Both the position numbers and the translations under genes were made by a program. This document shows positions 29,828 through 42,548 of a stretch of DNA of 64,000 nt, piece after piece (position 1 is the first letter of the stretch; each line of letters opens with the position of its first letter). The notes beneath the pieces were generated by a model. The model saw only the letters and a program-made list of their open reading frames with translations, ran no database searches and was not told the origin of the DNA. The DNA is taken from the NCBI RefSeq assembly GCF_028688855.1, contig NZ_JAQTXI010000012.1:61283-125282 (forward strand). The letters run 5' to 3'. The stretch is from Neomegalonema sp. GTDB taxonomy: Bacteria; Pseudomonadota; Alphaproteobacteria; Rhodobacterales; Rhodobacteraceae.

Positions 29828-29918
29828 AGCCCTTGCGCTCCGGGTGTCGTGGAACCGACATGAAACCCGGAGAAATTGGCGCGCTTTCCGGAATTCGGCC
29901 TGGAGCAAGAAGAAAGAA

Positions 29919-29945
29919 AAGGGGCGCCCTCAGGGGACGCCCCTT
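29919..29945. terminator. Bidirectional terminator between patD and aldo/keto reductase
   Basis: An 8-bp stem AAGGGGCG (29919-29926) / CGCCCCTT (29938-29945), with extra pairing inside the loop, lies between convergent genes. It is followed by CCGTTTTC on plus, and on minus by TTTTCTTTCTTCTT, a strong T-rich tail, so it should terminate from both sides. Confidence 0.8.
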
Positions 29946-29964
29946 CCGTTTTCAGACGGTCGTT

Positions 29965-30924
29965 TCAGGCGGCCGGTTCTTCGCCCGCCGCCGTGAGCTT
30001 CGCCAGATCGGCTTCGGACAGCTTCAGCCGCACGCCGCGCACGAGGCTCTCCAGCTGCGCGACGGAGGTCGCCGAGGCGATGGGCGCCGTCACGCCGGGA
30101 CGGCTCAGCAGCCAGGCGAGGGCGATCTCGGAATGGGCCGCGCCCGTCGAGGCCGCGACTTCATCCATCGCCGCGAGCACGCGCAGACCCTTGGGCGTGA
30201 GGAAGCGCGCCATGCCCGCGCCGCGCGGGCTTTTGCCGAAATCGGCCTCGGAGCGGTATTTCCCGGTCAGGAAGCCCGCCGAGAGCGCATAGAAGGGGAT
30301 CAGGCCGATCCCCTCCCTGACCGCGAGATCCTGAACCGCGCCTTCGGTCTTGTGGCGGGTGAGGAGGTTGTATTCGTTCTGGAGGGTCTCGTAGCGCGGC
30401 AGGCCCTGGTCGGCGTGGAGCTTCAGCGCCTCGCCGAGCTGGGCGGCGTCGAAGTTCGAGGCGCCGACATGCCGGACCTTCCCCGCCCTGACGAGGTCCT
30501 CATAGGCGCGGAGGGTCTCCTCCTGGGGCGTCTCAGGGTCGGGGGTGTGGCTCTGGTAGAGGTCGATGCGGTCGGTCTGGAGGCGCTTCAGCGAATCCTC
30601 GACGGCCTGCGCGATCCAGCGCGCCGAGAGGCCTTTCTTCTCCGGTCCCAGCTCCATGCCGACCTTGGTGAAGATCTTCACCTTGTCGCGCGCGCCGCGG
30701 GCCTTCATCCAGCGCCCGATGATCCTTTCGCTTTCGCTGTGGTTGCCGGGAACCCAGACGGAATAGACGTCGGCGGTGTCGACGGCGTCGAAGCCGTGGT
30801 CGAGGAAGGCGTCGAGGATCGCGAAGGACTGCGCTTCGTCGAGGGTCCAGCCGAAGACGTTGCCGCCGAAGATCAGCGGTTGGATGTCAAGTCCCGTGCG
30901 GCCGAGCGGGCGGGGGGAGGTCAT
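29965..30924 (-). CDS. Aldo/keto reductase
   Basis: 319 residues, NADPH-dependent carbonyl reductase with a TIM barrel. The catalytic tetrad is visible: Asp in FDAVDTADVY with its Tyr, Lys in VKIFTKVG and His in DLYQSHTPD. It resembles the AKR11/YajO-like group (KEGNxxSERIIGRWM-type loop, here GNHSESERIIGRWMK). The start at 30922-30924 opens directly at MTSPRPLGRTGLDI; the frame runs upstream through the acyl-CoA dehydrogenase as a shadow. Substrate unknown. Confidence 0.9.
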   Translation of the reverse strand: MTSPRPLGRTGLDIQPLIFGGNVFGWTLDEAQSFAILDAFLDHGFDAVDTADVYSVWVPGNHSESERIIGRWMKARGARDKVKIFTKVGMELGPEKKGLSARWIAQAVEDSLKRLQTDRIDLYQSHTPDPETPQEETLRAYEDLVRAGKVRHVGASNFDAAQLGEALKLHADQGLPRYETLQNEYNLLTRHKTEGAVQDLAVREGIGLIPFYALSAGFLTGKYRSEADFGKSPRGAGMARFLTPKGLRVLAAMDEVAASTGAAHSEIALAWLLSRPGVTAPIASATSVAQLESLVRGVRLKLSEADLAKLTAAGEEPAA

Positions 30925-31022
30925 GCGGGGTCTCCTTGCGAATGAGGCCGCATCCGACCACGCCCCGCCGCAGGCGGCAAGCCTGCGCCCGCGCCGAAAC
31001 CGGACCGCCGATCCGTTCCGGT

Positions 31023-32150
31023 TCACAAATCCCGGGCGATCACGAGCCTTTGAATGTCGCTGGCGCCTTCGTAGATCTGCGACACCCGCACGTCGCGATA
31101 GATGCGTTCGACGGGGAAGTCCTTGAGATAGCCGTAGCCGCCGTGAATCTGGATCGCGTCGGAGCAGACGCGCTCCGCCATCTCCGAGGCGAAGAGCTTG
31201 GCCATGCTCGCCTCCTTGAGGCAGGGCGCCCCCGCCTCGCGCAGAGCCGCCGCATGGAGGACCATCTGACGCCCGGCCTCGATGCGGGTCGCCATGTCGG
31301 CCAGCCGGAAGGCCACCGCCTGATGCTCGATGATCGGCTTGCCGAAGGTCACGCGCTGGCGGGCGTAGTCGCGGGCGGCCTCGAAGGCCGCGCGGGCCAT
31401 GCCCACCGATTGCGAAGCTATGCCGATGCGGCCTCCCTCCAGATTGGAGAGCGCGATGGCGTAGCCGCGTCCCTCCTCGCCGAGGCGGTTCTCGACCGGA
31501 AGCCGCAGATCCTCGAAGGCCAGTTGGCAGGTGTCGGAGGCGTGCTGTCCGAGCTTCTCCTCGACGCGCACCACCTTGTAGCCGGGGGAATCCGTAGGGA
31601 CGATGAAGGCGCTGAGGCCCTTCTTGCCCGCCTCGGGATCGGTCACGGCGAAGGCGATGATCACATGGCCGTTCTTGCCCGAGGTGATGAACTGCTTGGC
31701 GCCGTTCAGCACGTAATGATCGCCCTCGCGGCGGGCGCGGGTCTTGAGCGCGCTGGCGTCGGAGCCCGCCTGAGGCTCGGTCAGGGCGAAGCCGCCGATC
31801 CATTCGCCCGAGGCCATCTTCGGCAGGAAGCGTTGCTTCTGCCCGTCGGTCCCGAATTTCAGGATCGGCGCGCAGCCCACCGAATTATGCACAGACATGA
31901 TCGTCGAGACCGCGCCGCAGCCCGCCGCGATCTCTTCGAGCGCCATGGCGTAGGCGATCTGCCCGGCGCCCACGCCGCCATGTTCCTCAGGGACGACCAT
32001 CCCGAGAAAGCCGAGCGCGCCCATTTCGCGCAGAGCCTCGGCGGGGAATTCATGGCGGCGGTCCCAGCCCTCGGCGAAGGGCGCGAGGCGCTCCTGAGCG
32101 AAGGTTCGGGCGGCCTCCTGAATGGCGGCCTGTTCTTCGTTGGGAATCAT
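31023..32150 (-). CDS. Acyl-CoA dehydrogenase (short/branched chain type)
   Basis: 375 residues, FAD-dependent. The N-terminal helical domain, the middle beta domain with [16 protein letters not shown] and the C-terminal domain with [21 protein letters not shown] are all present. The catalytic glutamate is in [11 protein letters not shown] near residue 363. The position next to a thiolase, an SDR and the branched-chain oxoacid dehydrogenase genes suggests 2-methylbutanoyl-CoA or isobutyryl-CoA dehydrogenase in isoleucine/valine breakdown. It starts 10 bp after the thiolase stop. Confidence 0.9.
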   Translation of the reverse strand: MIPNEEQAAIQEAARTFAQERLAPFAEGWDRRHEFPAEALREMGALGFLGMVVPEEHGGVGAGQIAYAMALEEIAAGCGAVSTIMSVHNSVGCAPILKFGTDGQKQRFLPKMASGEWIGGFALTEPQAGSDASALKTRARREGDHYVLNGAKQFITSGKNGHVIIAFAVTDPEAGKKGLSAFIVPTDSPGYKVVRVEEKLGQHASDTCQLAFEDLRLPVENRLGEEGRGYAIALSNLEGGRIGIASQSVGMARAAFEAARDYARQRVTFGKPIIEHQAVAFRLADMATRIEAGRQMVLHAAALREAGAPCLKEASMAKLFASEMAERVCSDAIQIHGGYGYLKDFPVERIYRDVRVSQIYEGASDIQRLVIARDL

Positions 32151-32160
32151 GAGCGCCTCC

Positions 32161-35580
<3,420 letters not shown>

Positions 35581-35582
35581 CC

Positions 35583-36596
35583 ATGGCGCGCATGACCATG
35601 ATCGAAGCCGTGCGGGACGCGATGGACGTCTCCATGGGGCAGGATCCGAGCGTGGTGGTCTTCGGCGAGGACGTCGGCTATTTCGGCGGCGTCTTCCGGG
35701 CCACCCAGGGCTTGCAGGAGAAATACGGGCGCGACCGCTGCTTTGACGCGCCGATCAGCGAATCGGGCATCGTGGGGGCGGCCATCGGCATGGCGGCCAA
35801 CGGCCTGCGGCCCTGCGTCGAGATCCAGTTCGCCGACTACATGTATCCGGCCTATGACCAGATCACGCAGGAGGCGGCGCGCATCCGCTATCGCTCCAAC
35901 GGCGACTTCACCTGTCCGATCACGATCCGCATGCCCACGGGCGGCGGCATCTTCGGCGGCCAGACCCACAGCCAGAGTCCCGAGGCCCTGTTCACGCATG
36001 TCTCGGGACTGAAGGTGGTGATCCCCTCCAATCCCTACGACGCCAAGGGGCTGCTGATCTCGGCCATCGAAGACCCCGATCCGGTGATCTTCATGGAGCC
36101 CAAGCGCCTGTATAACGGCCCCTTCGACGGGCATCACGACCGCCCCGTCACGCCCTGGTCCAAACATGACGCGGGCGAGGTTCCGGCGGGGCGCTACGCC
36201 ATTCCGCTCGGCAAGGCGGCGAAGGTCCGCGAGGGCTCGGGCCTCACCCTGCTGACCTATGGCACGATGGTCCATGTGGCGCTCGCCGCCGCGGCGGAGA
36301 CCGGCGTGGACGCCGAGATCCTCGATCTGCGGACGCTTCTGCCTCTGGATCTCGACGCCATCGTGGAGTCGGTGAACAAGACCGGGCGCTGCGTGATCCT
36401 CCATGAGGCCACGCTCACCTCCGGCTTCGGCGGAGAGCTGGCGGCTCTGGTGGCGCAGCATTGCTTCTATCGGCTGGAGGCGCCCATCCGCCGCGTGGCG
36501 GGTTGGGACACGCCTTATCCCCATGCGCAGGAATGGGCCTATTTCCCCGGCCCGGCCCGCGTGGGTCAGGCGATGCTCGAAACGATGGAGGGCTGA
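35583..36596 (+). CDS. bkdA2: Branched-chain 2-oxoacid dehydrogenase E1 beta subunit
   Basis: 337 residues, transketolase-like Pyr plus C-terminal domain. VVFGEDVGYFGGVFRATQGL near the N-terminus with the TPP-activating Glu, and CVEIQFADYMYPAYDQI. The C-terminal half has LEDLRTLLPLD-like ILDLRTLLPLDLDAIVE. Forms the alpha2beta2 heterotetramer with the preceding gene product. The stop is followed one base later by the E2 start. Confidence 0.96.
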   Translation: MARMTMIEAVRDAMDVSMGQDPSVVVFGEDVGYFGGVFRATQGLQEKYGRDRCFDAPISESGIVGAAIGMAANGLRPCVEIQFADYMYPAYDQITQEAARIRYRSNGDFTCPITIRMPTGGGIFGGQTHSQSPEALFTHVSGLKVVIPSNPYDAKGLLISAIEDPDPVIFMEPKRLYNGPFDGHHDRPVTPWSKHDAGEVPAGRYAIPLGKAAKVREGSGLTLLTYGTMVHVALAAAAETGVDAEILDLRTLLPLDLDAIVESVNKTGRCVILHEATLTSGFGGELAALVAQHCFYRLEAPIRRVAGWDTPYPHAQEWAYFPGPARVGQAMLETMEG

Positions 36597-36597
36597 C

Positions 36598-37908
36598 ATG
36601 GGCGAGCATCTCATCAAGACGCCCGATGTGGGCGAAGGCATCGCCGAGGCCGAGCTCGTCGAGTGGCATGTGAAGCCGGGCGATCTCGTGCGCGAGGACA
36701 TGATCCTCGCTTCGGTGATGACCGACAAGGCCACCGTGGAGATCCCGTCTCCCATCGCCGGAAAGGTGCTGTGGCTCGGGGCCGAGGTGGGCGACAAGAT
36801 CGCCATCGGCGGCCCGCTGATCCGTCTGGAGGTGGCGGGCGAAGGCAACGTCGCCGCCGGAGGCGCCGCGCCCGTCGCGCCGCGCAAGGAGCCGCCGAAA
36901 GCCGAGGCGCCCAAACCTGCGCCCAAGGCCGCCGCGCCTGAACAACCCGCGCCCAGGGCCGAAAAACCCAAGGCCGCCGCCGCAAGCCGCCCCACTCCGG
37001 GCCTGCGGACCAGCGGCCCGCCGCGTCCGCCGGGAGAAAAGCCTCTGGCTTCTCCGGCGGTGCGTCTGAAGGCGCGCGAGGCGGGGGCGGATCTGCGCCG
37101 CATCCGGGGAACCGGGCCTGCGGGGCGCATCACGCATGAAGACCTCGAAGCCTGGCTCTCCGGCGCCGGAGAACCCGAAGGCGGCGGTTCGCGTCTGGTC
37201 GCGAACACGGCGGTCGAAGAGGTCAAGGTCATCGGCCTGCGCCGCAAGATCGCCGAGAAGATGGCGCTCTCCAAATCGCGCATCCCGCACATCACCTATG
37301 TCGAGGAGGTGGACGTCACCGCCCTCGAGGAGCTGCGCGAGAGCCTCAACCGCACGAAAGGCCCGGATCGGCCCAAGCTGACCGTCATTCCCTTCCTCAT
37401 GCGGGCCATGGTCAGGGCCATCGCCGATCAGCCGCAGCTCAACGCGATCTTCGACGATGAAGCGGGGATCGTCCGGCGTCATGGCGGAGTCCATATCGGA
37501 ATCGCGGCCCAGACTCCGGCGGGGCTGGTGGTTCCGGTGGTGCGTCACGCCGAGGCGCGCGACCTCTGGGACTGCGCCGTGGAGATGAACCGCGTCGCGG
37601 AGGCCGCAAAGGCCGGAACCGCCACCCGCGAAGAGCTCTCCGGCTCCACCATCACCATCAGTTCTCTGGGGGCCCTGGGCGGGATCGTCAGCACGCCGGT
37701 GATCAATCATCCCGAGGTGGCGATCATCGGGGTGAACAAGATGGCCGTGCGCCCGGTCTGGAACGGCTCGGCCTTCGCGCCGCGCAAGATCATGAATCTC
37801 TCCTCCAGCTTCGATCATCGCGTGATCGACGGCTGGGACGCCGCGACCTTCGTGCAGCGCCTCCGCGCGCTGCTGGAGACTCCGGCCCTGCTCTTCATGG
37901 AGGCCTGA
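36598..37908 (+). CDS. bkdB: Branched-chain 2-oxoacid dehydrogenase E2, lipoamide acyltransferase
   Basis: 436 residues, three parts. The lipoyl domain (about 1-78) has the lipoylated Lys in VMTDKATVEIPSP at position 44. After a Pro/Ala-rich linker comes the peripheral subunit-binding domain at about 145-185 (ASPAVRLKAREAGADLRR, then GPAGRITHEDLEAWL). The catalytic domain (about 205-435) ends in SSSFDHRVIDGWDAA, with the His-Asp motif near 407. It passes the acyl group to CoA. Single lipoyl domain. Confidence 0.96.
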   Translation: MGEHLIKTPDVGEGIAEAELVEWHVKPGDLVREDMILASVMTDKATVEIPSPIAGKVLWLGAEVGDKIAIGGPLIRLEVAGEGNVAAGGAAPVAPRKEPPKAEAPKPAPKAAAPEQPAPRAEKPKAAAASRPTPGLRTSGPPRPPGEKPLASPAVRLKAREAGADLRRIRGTGPAGRITHEDLEAWLSGAGEPEGGGSRLVANTAVEEVKVIGLRRKIAEKMALSKSRIPHITYVEEVDVTALEELRESLNRTKGPDRPKLTVIPFLMRAMVRAIADQPQLNAIFDDEAGIVRRHGGVHIGIAAQTPAGLVVPVVRHAEARDLWDCAVEMNRVAEAAKAGTATREELSGSTITISSLGALGGIVSTPVINHPEVAIIGVNKMAVRPVWNGSAFAPRKIMNLSSSFDHRVIDGWDAATFVQRLRALLETPALLFMEA

Positions 37909-37909
37909 G

Positions 37910-39307
37910 ATGCTCAAACCCATGTCCTGCAAGCTTCTGGTGATCGGCGCGGGTCCGGGCGGCTATGTCTGCGCGATTCGCGCGGGTCAGCTCGGGATCG
38001 ACACGGTGGTCGTCGAGGCCCTGCGTCCCGGAGGCACCTGCCTCAACATCGGCTGCATCCCCTCCAAGGCGCTGATCCACGCCGCCGAAGTCTTCGAGGC
38101 GGCCAAGGCGGCGGCCGAGGCGAACAACCCTCTGGGAATCTCGGCTTCGGCGCCGGTGCTGAATCTGGCGAAGACCGTCGAATGGAAGGATGGGATCGTC
38201 GCCCGTCTGACCGGAGGCGTCACCGGGCTGATGAAGAAGGCCGGAGTCAAATACGTCTCCGGGACGGCCCGCTTCGAGAACGGCGAGACGGTGATCGTCG
38301 CGACCGACATGGGCGAACAGGAGATCCACGCCGAGAACATCGTGATCGCCACGGGCTCGGTTCCGGTCGAGATCCCGAGCCTGCCTTTCGGCGAGCGGAT
38401 CATCTCCTCCAAGGAGGCGCTGAAGCTCTCCGAGCCGCCTGAAAGGCTGGTGGTGGTGGGCGGCGGCTATATCGGGCTGGAGCTGGGCACCGCCTATGCG
38501 AAGCTCGGCTCTCAGGTCACGGTGGTCGAGGCCGCGCCGCGCATCCTGCCGCTCTACGACGCCGAGCTTTCGGCGCCGGTGGCGCGACGGCTCGCGCGGC
38601 TCGGGGTGGAGGTGCTGACCTCCACCAAGGCGCTGGGGCTCTCGCCGGACGGCGCCTCCCTGCGCGTCGAGAGCGAGGAGACGGCCCGCAGCCTGCCCGC
38701 CGACAGGATCCTCGTGGCGGTGGGGCGCAAGCCCAATTTCGAGGGCCTTGGCCTGGAGGAGCTGGCCATCGACATGGAGGGCCGCCACATCCGCGTTGAT
38801 GATCGGTGCCGCACGGCCATGCGCGGCGTCTACGCCATCGGCGACGCCACGGGCGAGCCCATGCTCGCGCATCGGGCCATGGCTCAGGGCGAGATGGTCG
38901 CGGAGATCGTCGCGGGCCACAAGCGGGCCTGGGACAAGCAGGCGATTCCGGCGGTCTGCTTCACGGACCCCGAGATCGTCAGCGTGGGCCTCGGGCCGGA
39001 GGAGGCCAGGGCCTCGGGCCGCGAGATCAAGACGGCGCTCTTCCCCTTCGCCGCCAACGGCCGCGCCATGACGCTGCAATCCGAAGAGGGCTTCGTCCGG
39101 GTGGTGGCCCGCGCGGATAATCACCTGATCCTCGGGATTCAGGCGGTGGGCGCGGGAGTCTCGGAGCTGGCTTCGGGCTTCGGGCTGGCTCTGGAGATGG
39201 GGGCGCGGCTCGAAGACCTCGCGGCGACGATCCATGCGCATCCCACCATGGGCGAGGCCGTGCCGGAAGCCGCCCTCAGGGCGCTCGGCAAGGCGCTGCA
39301 TGTCTGA
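37910..39307 (+). CDS. lpdA: Dihydrolipoamide dehydrogenase (E3 of the branched-chain complex)
   Basis: 465 residues. FAD site LLVIGAGPGGYVCAIRAGQ, redox disulfide GGTCLNIGCIPSKAL at about 43-48, NAD site VVGGGYIGLELG, and the dimer-interface His-Glu in HAHPTMGEAVPEA near the end. It regenerates oxidised lipoamide. Being in the bkd operon it is probably dedicated to that complex (LpdV-type), separate from the one used by PDH. An in-frame ATG at 37922 is an alternative start. Confidence 0.96.
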   Translation: MLKPMSCKLLVIGAGPGGYVCAIRAGQLGIDTVVVEALRPGGTCLNIGCIPSKALIHAAEVFEAAKAAAEANNPLGISASAPVLNLAKTVEWKDGIVARLTGGVTGLMKKAGVKYVSGTARFENGETVIVATDMGEQEIHAENIVIATGSVPVEIPSLPFGERIISSKEALKLSEPPERLVVVGGGYIGLELGTAYAKLGSQVTVVEAAPRILPLYDAELSAPVARRLARLGVEVLTSTKALGLSPDGASLRVESEETARSLPADRILVAVGRKPNFEGLGLEELAIDMEGRHIRVDDRCRTAMRGVYAIGDATGEPMLAHRAMAQGEMVAEIVAGHKRAWDKQAIPAVCFTDPEIVSVGLGPEEARASGREIKTALFPFAANGRAMTLQSEEGFVRVVARADNHLILGIQAVGAGVSELASGFGLALEMGARLEDLAATIHAHPTMGEAVPEAALRALGKALHV

Positions 39308-39314
39308 GCATCGG

Positions 39315-39344
39315 CCCCGCGCCTCCTTTCCGGGCGGCGCGGGG
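39315..39344 (+). terminator. Terminator-like hairpin after bkd operon
   Basis: A perfect 9-bp stem CCCCGCGCC (39315-39323) / GGCGCGGGG (39336-39344) lies 7 bp after the lpdA stop and just before the convergent lipoprotein gene stop. There is no clear T run. Confidence 0.55.
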
Positions 39345-39352
39345 AAGACGCC

Positions 39353-39625
39353 TCACAAGGAGGCGTAGAGGTAGCACTGATTGTAGCTGTAGGCCCGATG
39401 CAGCGCGGTGCGCTGATCCTCGAGGGCGGAGCGGTCGGCCTCGGCGGAGGAGAGCCGCACGCGAAGGCTCATCTCCTCGGCGCTGAGCTGGCCGCAGGTC
39501 ATGTGCGCATATTGCGCCGGACGCGGCTGGCTCGCGACGTCCGGACGATGGGCGCAGCCCGAAGCCGCCAGAGCGAAGAAGAAGCAGGCGAGCGGAATCG
39601 CTCCCGCGCGGAATTTCGACGTCAT
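39353..39625 (-). CDS. Small hypothetical lipoprotein
   Basis: 90 residues. Signal peptide with a lipobox LAASGC (Cys at about 24), followed by about 65 mature residues including a helical segment with SAEEMSLRVRLSSAEADRSALEDQ and two further cysteines. No family recognised. The ATG at 39623-39625 is preceded by GGGGGAC. It is convergent with the bkd operon. Confidence 0.6.
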   Translation of the reverse strand: MTSKFRAGAIPLACFFFALAASGCAHRPDVASQPRPAQYAHMTCGQLSAEEMSLRVRLSSAEADRSALEDQRTALHRAYSYNQCYLYASL

Positions 39626-39797
39626 GGATAGTCCCCCACAAGCGTGCGTTTCCTCCGGGCCATGCGAAAAGCGCGCCATGCGCGCCGCCCGGAGAGACGA
39701 CGTTTCCGCTCAGGCTAGATTCCGGATCTTTCAGAACGGCGAACGCTCATGGTTGAAATCGGGGTCAATTTCCTGAACGTCAGGTAAGCGGTCGCCT

Positions 39798-40946
39798 TCA
39801 GATCCCTTTCAGCGGGATTTCGCCGAGCAGGAAGCGGGCTTTCAGCAAGGCCTCGTCATATTCGGCCTCCATGTCGGAATCGACGAGGATTCCGCCGCCC
39901 ACGCCGAAGGTCCCCGCGCCGGTCTGCCCCAGCGCGAGCGTCCGGATCGCCACGTTGAAGCCCGCCGCGCCGTCAGGCCCCATCCAGCCCATGGCCCCGC
40001 AATAGATCCCGCGCGGGCGGCCCTCGACCTCATGGATGATCTCCATGGCCCGGATCTTGGGCGCCCCGGTGATCGAGCCGCAGGGGAACAGCGCTCCGAA
40101 GACCGCCTGAGGATCGCGGGGGTTCAGGATCTCGCCCTGAATCTCGGAAGTCATGGTGTGGAGCGTGGGATAGGTCTCGACGCTGAACAATTCCGGGACA
40201 TGCACCGTCCCGATCCGGCTCAGGCGCCCGATGTCGTTGCGGAGGAGATCCACGATCATGAGATTCTCGGCCCGCGATTTCGGATCGGCCCTGAGCCAGG
40301 CGGCGAGGGCGGCGTCCTCCTCCGGCGAGGCGCCGCGCCGGACGGTGCCCTTCATCGGGCGGGCGCGGATCAGGCCTCGGGAATCGATGCGGTAGAAGCT
40401 TTCCGGCGACCATGAAACCGCGACCGGCCAGCCCAGAGCGCAGATTCCCCCGAAGCGCGCGCCTTTCTGACGCCCGCGAATCGCGGCGTGCAGATCTTGG
40501 GGCGTCCCATGGGTCTTCACCCGCAGCGGGAAGGTCAGATTGATCTGATAGGCGTCGCCCGCGCGAAGATAATCCTGAACCCTGGCGAATCCCCGCGCGT
40601 AATCCGCCCGGGAGCGCAGCGTCCGCGCCGCAAGGACTCCGGCGGGCCCCCGAGGCTCGGGCGGCGGGCCTTCCTGAAACTCGGGCGCGCGGAAGGCGCC
40701 GAAGGCCAGATAGGGCGCGGCGGGGCGTTCCGGCGCAAGGGCGGAGAGGCGCGGCTCCAGCAGAAGGCCGAGCTCGTAGGAGGCGTAGCCCGCGAGGTGG
40801 AATCCGGCCTCCAGAGCCTCCCGCATGGCCTTCAGCGCGCGCGGGACCGTCGAAGGCCGCCGCGCGAGGATGATCCGCTCGGGATTCCGGTAGAGTCGGC
40901 GACGCTCGGGGTCTCCGTCGTCCAGAAGGACGAAGGCTTCCTTCAA
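39798..40946 (-). CDS. pabB: Aminodeoxychorismate synthase component I (PabB)
   Basis: 382 residues with a TTG start (40944-40946). GGAGGG lies 6 nt upstream, and the TTGA overlaps the rluB stop by 4 bp. It aminates chorismate for folate synthesis. The chorismate-binding domain has the motifs YQINLTFPL, SWSPESFYRID, PMKGTVRRG, ENLMIVDLLRNDIGRL, TLHTMTSEIQGE, FPCGSITGAPKIRAMEII and GIYCGAMGW. There is no fused glutaminase (PabA) or lyase (PabC) domain. TrpE is excluded by the PIKGTxxR-type loop reading PMKGTVRR and short length. An ATG start is absent near the N-terminus. Confidence 0.9.
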   Translation of the reverse strand: MKEAFVLLDDGDPERRRLYRNPERIILARRPSTVPRALKAMREALEAGFHLAGYASYELGLLLEPRLSALAPERPAAPYLAFGAFRAPEFQEGPPPEPRGPAGVLAARTLRSRADYARGFARVQDYLRAGDAYQINLTFPLRVKTHGTPQDLHAAIRGRQKGARFGGICALGWPVAVSWSPESFYRIDSRGLIRARPMKGTVRRGASPEEDAALAAWLRADPKSRAENLMIVDLLRNDIGRLSRIGTVHVPELFSVETYPTLHTMTSEIQGEILNPRDPQAVFGALFPCGSITGAPKIRAMEIIHEVEGRPRGIYCGAMGWMGPDGAAGFNVAIRTLALGQTGAGTFGVGGGILVDSDMEAEYDEALLKARFLLGEIPLKGI

Positions 40947-41953
40947 GCGCGCCCTCCGGGACGGCGCGGAGGCTGGCTCTGGGGAGGCCCGTCCCGGCGC
41001 GTGGGAGTCCGGCCCTTCGGCTTGCTCTTGAGAGCCCCCGCCGGAGCGCTTCTTGCGGGGGCGCCCGGCGAATGGATCGGGGAGGGGGCCGCGCCAGGCT
41101 TCGGGAGGGCGGGGAGGGGCCTGGGCTTGAGCACGCCGCCTCCGGCCCTGGCCCAGCCCTCGGGGACGCCGCCGATGGAGAAATGCTTCTTGAGCAGCCC
41201 CGAGCTGATGCGCTCGACGGCGCCTTCGGGCAGGTCGTCGAGGGTGAAGGGGCCGTATCCGATGCGGATCAGGCGGTTGACCATCAGCCCGACGGCCTCC
41301 AGAGCGCGGCGGATCTCGCGGTTCTTGCCCTCGCGGATGCCGATGTTCAGCCAGACGTTCGCGCCCGTCTGACGCTCCGCCTCGACGATCATCGGCTGAT
41401 AGCGCACGCCCTCGACCTCGATTCCCTGCATGAGCGGGCGCAGCTGGCGTTCGGTGGGGACGCCGTGCGCCCGCACCCGATAGCGCCGCAGAGAGGCCGT
41501 GGCGGGCAGTTCGAGGCGGCGTTTCAGCTCGCCGTCGTTGGTCAGCAGGAGCAGCCCTTCGGAGCTGAGGTCGAGGCGTCCCACCGGCATGAGCCGGCGC
41601 AGATTCGGCGGCAGGACGTCGTAGATGGTGGGGCGTCCGGCCTCGTCCTTGGTGGAGGTGACCACGCCGCGCGGCTTGTGGAATCGCCAGAGCTGGGCGG
41701 GCTCGGGGGCGCCCACGGCGACGCCGTCCACCGTGACGAGGTCCTTCAGCGTGACCACGCAGGCGGGCGAGGCGAGCCTTTCGCCGTTCACCGTGACGCG
41801 GCCCTCCATGATGAGCCGCTCGGCCTCTCGGCGCGAGGCGATTCCCGCCCGCGCGAGGCGTTTGGCGATGCGCTCGCCCTCCGTGGAGGGGGCGGCTTCG
41901 GAATCCGGGGATGGGGGGCGGGAGTCGGGCGTTGTGTTCATGCGCGCGACCAT
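40943..41953 (-). CDS. rluB: RluB-type 23S rRNA pseudouridine synthase
   Basis: 336 residues. S4 domain (about 25-75: RIAKRLARAGIASRREAERLI) then the RsuA/RluB catalytic domain with the aspartate motif MPVGRLDLSSEGLLLLTNDG near 125 and EGKNREIRRALEAVGL. About 75 Pro/Lys/Arg-rich residues after the domain form a disordered tail, common in this group. Two ATGs (41953 and 41941) are possible starts. It shares a divergent 53-bp promoter region with tadA. Confidence 0.93.
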   Translation of the reverse strand: MVARMNTTPDSRPPSPDSEAAPSTEGERIAKRLARAGIASRREAERLIMEGRVTVNGERLASPACVVTLKDLVTVDGVAVGAPEPAQLWRFHKPRGVVTSTKDEAGRPTIYDVLPPNLRRLMPVGRLDLSSEGLLLLTNDGELKRRLELPATASLRRYRVRAHGVPTERQLRPLMQGIEVEGVRYQPMIVEAERQTGANVWLNIGIREGKNREIRRALEAVGLMVNRLIRIGYGPFTLDDLPEGAVERISSGLLKKHFSIGGVPEGWARAGGGVLKPRPLPALPKPGAAPSPIHSPGAPARSAPAGALKSKPKGRTPTRRDGPPQSQPPRRPGGRA

Positions 41954-42006
41954 AGCCGCAGCGCGGGCGCTTGGCGAGGGGGCGGCTGAGTCTTATGCTC
42001 CGCGCC

Positions 42007-42513
42007 ATGACGCGATTCCGCAGCCACATGCCCGCCGCTCTGGAGGAGGCCCGCGCCGCCGCCGCGCGGGGCGAAGCGCCTGTGGGGGCTCTGGTGGTGG
42101 ATCCCCGCAGCGGCGAGGTGCTCGCGCGGGCGGGCAACGCGATGCGTCGGCTCCACGACCCCACCGCCCACGCCGAGATCCTGGCGATCCGGGCGGCCTG
42201 CGCGGCTCTGGGGCGCGACCGGCTCGACGGGCTGGACCTCTGGGCGACTCTGGAGCCTTGTCCGATGTGCGCGGGCGCCATCGCCCATGCGCGGATCGGG
42301 CGGGTCTATTACGGCGCGGAGGATCCCAAGGGCGGGGGCGTGGCCCATGGTCCGGAGGTCTTCCGACGCGCGGGGCTCTGGCGTCCGGAGGTCTATGGAG
42401 GGATCGCGGCGGGGGAGTCTCTGGAGATCCTGCGGGGGTTCTTCGCGGGCCTGCGTGAGGAAAAGGCCGCGCCTCTCCCGAAGAGCGCGTCTTCGGGCGT
42501 CCGTCGCGCTTGA
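42007..42513 (+). CDS. tadA: tRNA-adenosine deaminase TadA
   Basis: 168 residues. Deaminates A34 to inosine in tRNA-Arg(ACG). Zn site: His and catalytic Glu in TAHAEILAIR near 55, and the PCPMCAGAI cysteines near 84. The N-terminus has the HMPAALEEARAAAARGEAPVGA pattern of the family. The C-terminal 15 residues are a loosely conserved tail. The tRNA-Ser promoter -35 overlaps the stop codon. Confidence 0.95.
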   Translation: MTRFRSHMPAALEEARAAAARGEAPVGALVVDPRSGEVLARAGNAMRRLHDPTAHAEILAIRAACAALGRDRLDGLDLWATLEPCPMCAGAIAHARIGRVYYGAEDPKGGGVAHGPEVFRRAGLWRPEVYGGIAAGESLEILRGFFAGLREEKAAPLPKSASSGVRRA

Positions 42514-42538
42514 CCCGCCGCCCGAAAGAAGACATAGA
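42510..42538 (+). promoter_or_regulatory. Promoter of tRNA-Ser
   Basis: TTGACC (42510-42515) is spaced 17 bp from CATAGA (42533-42538), with a predicted start about 5 bp before the mature tRNA. The -35 element contains the tadA TGA stop. Confidence 0.5.
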
Positions 42539-42548
42539 TGCCGCCGCC

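Noticed and set aside
39763..39784. TTGACC plus small palindrome CCTGAACGTCAGG between pabB and the small lipoprotein as promoter/terminator
   Set aside because: The -35 has no acceptable -10 at 16-18 bp and the palindrome gives only a 5-bp stem.
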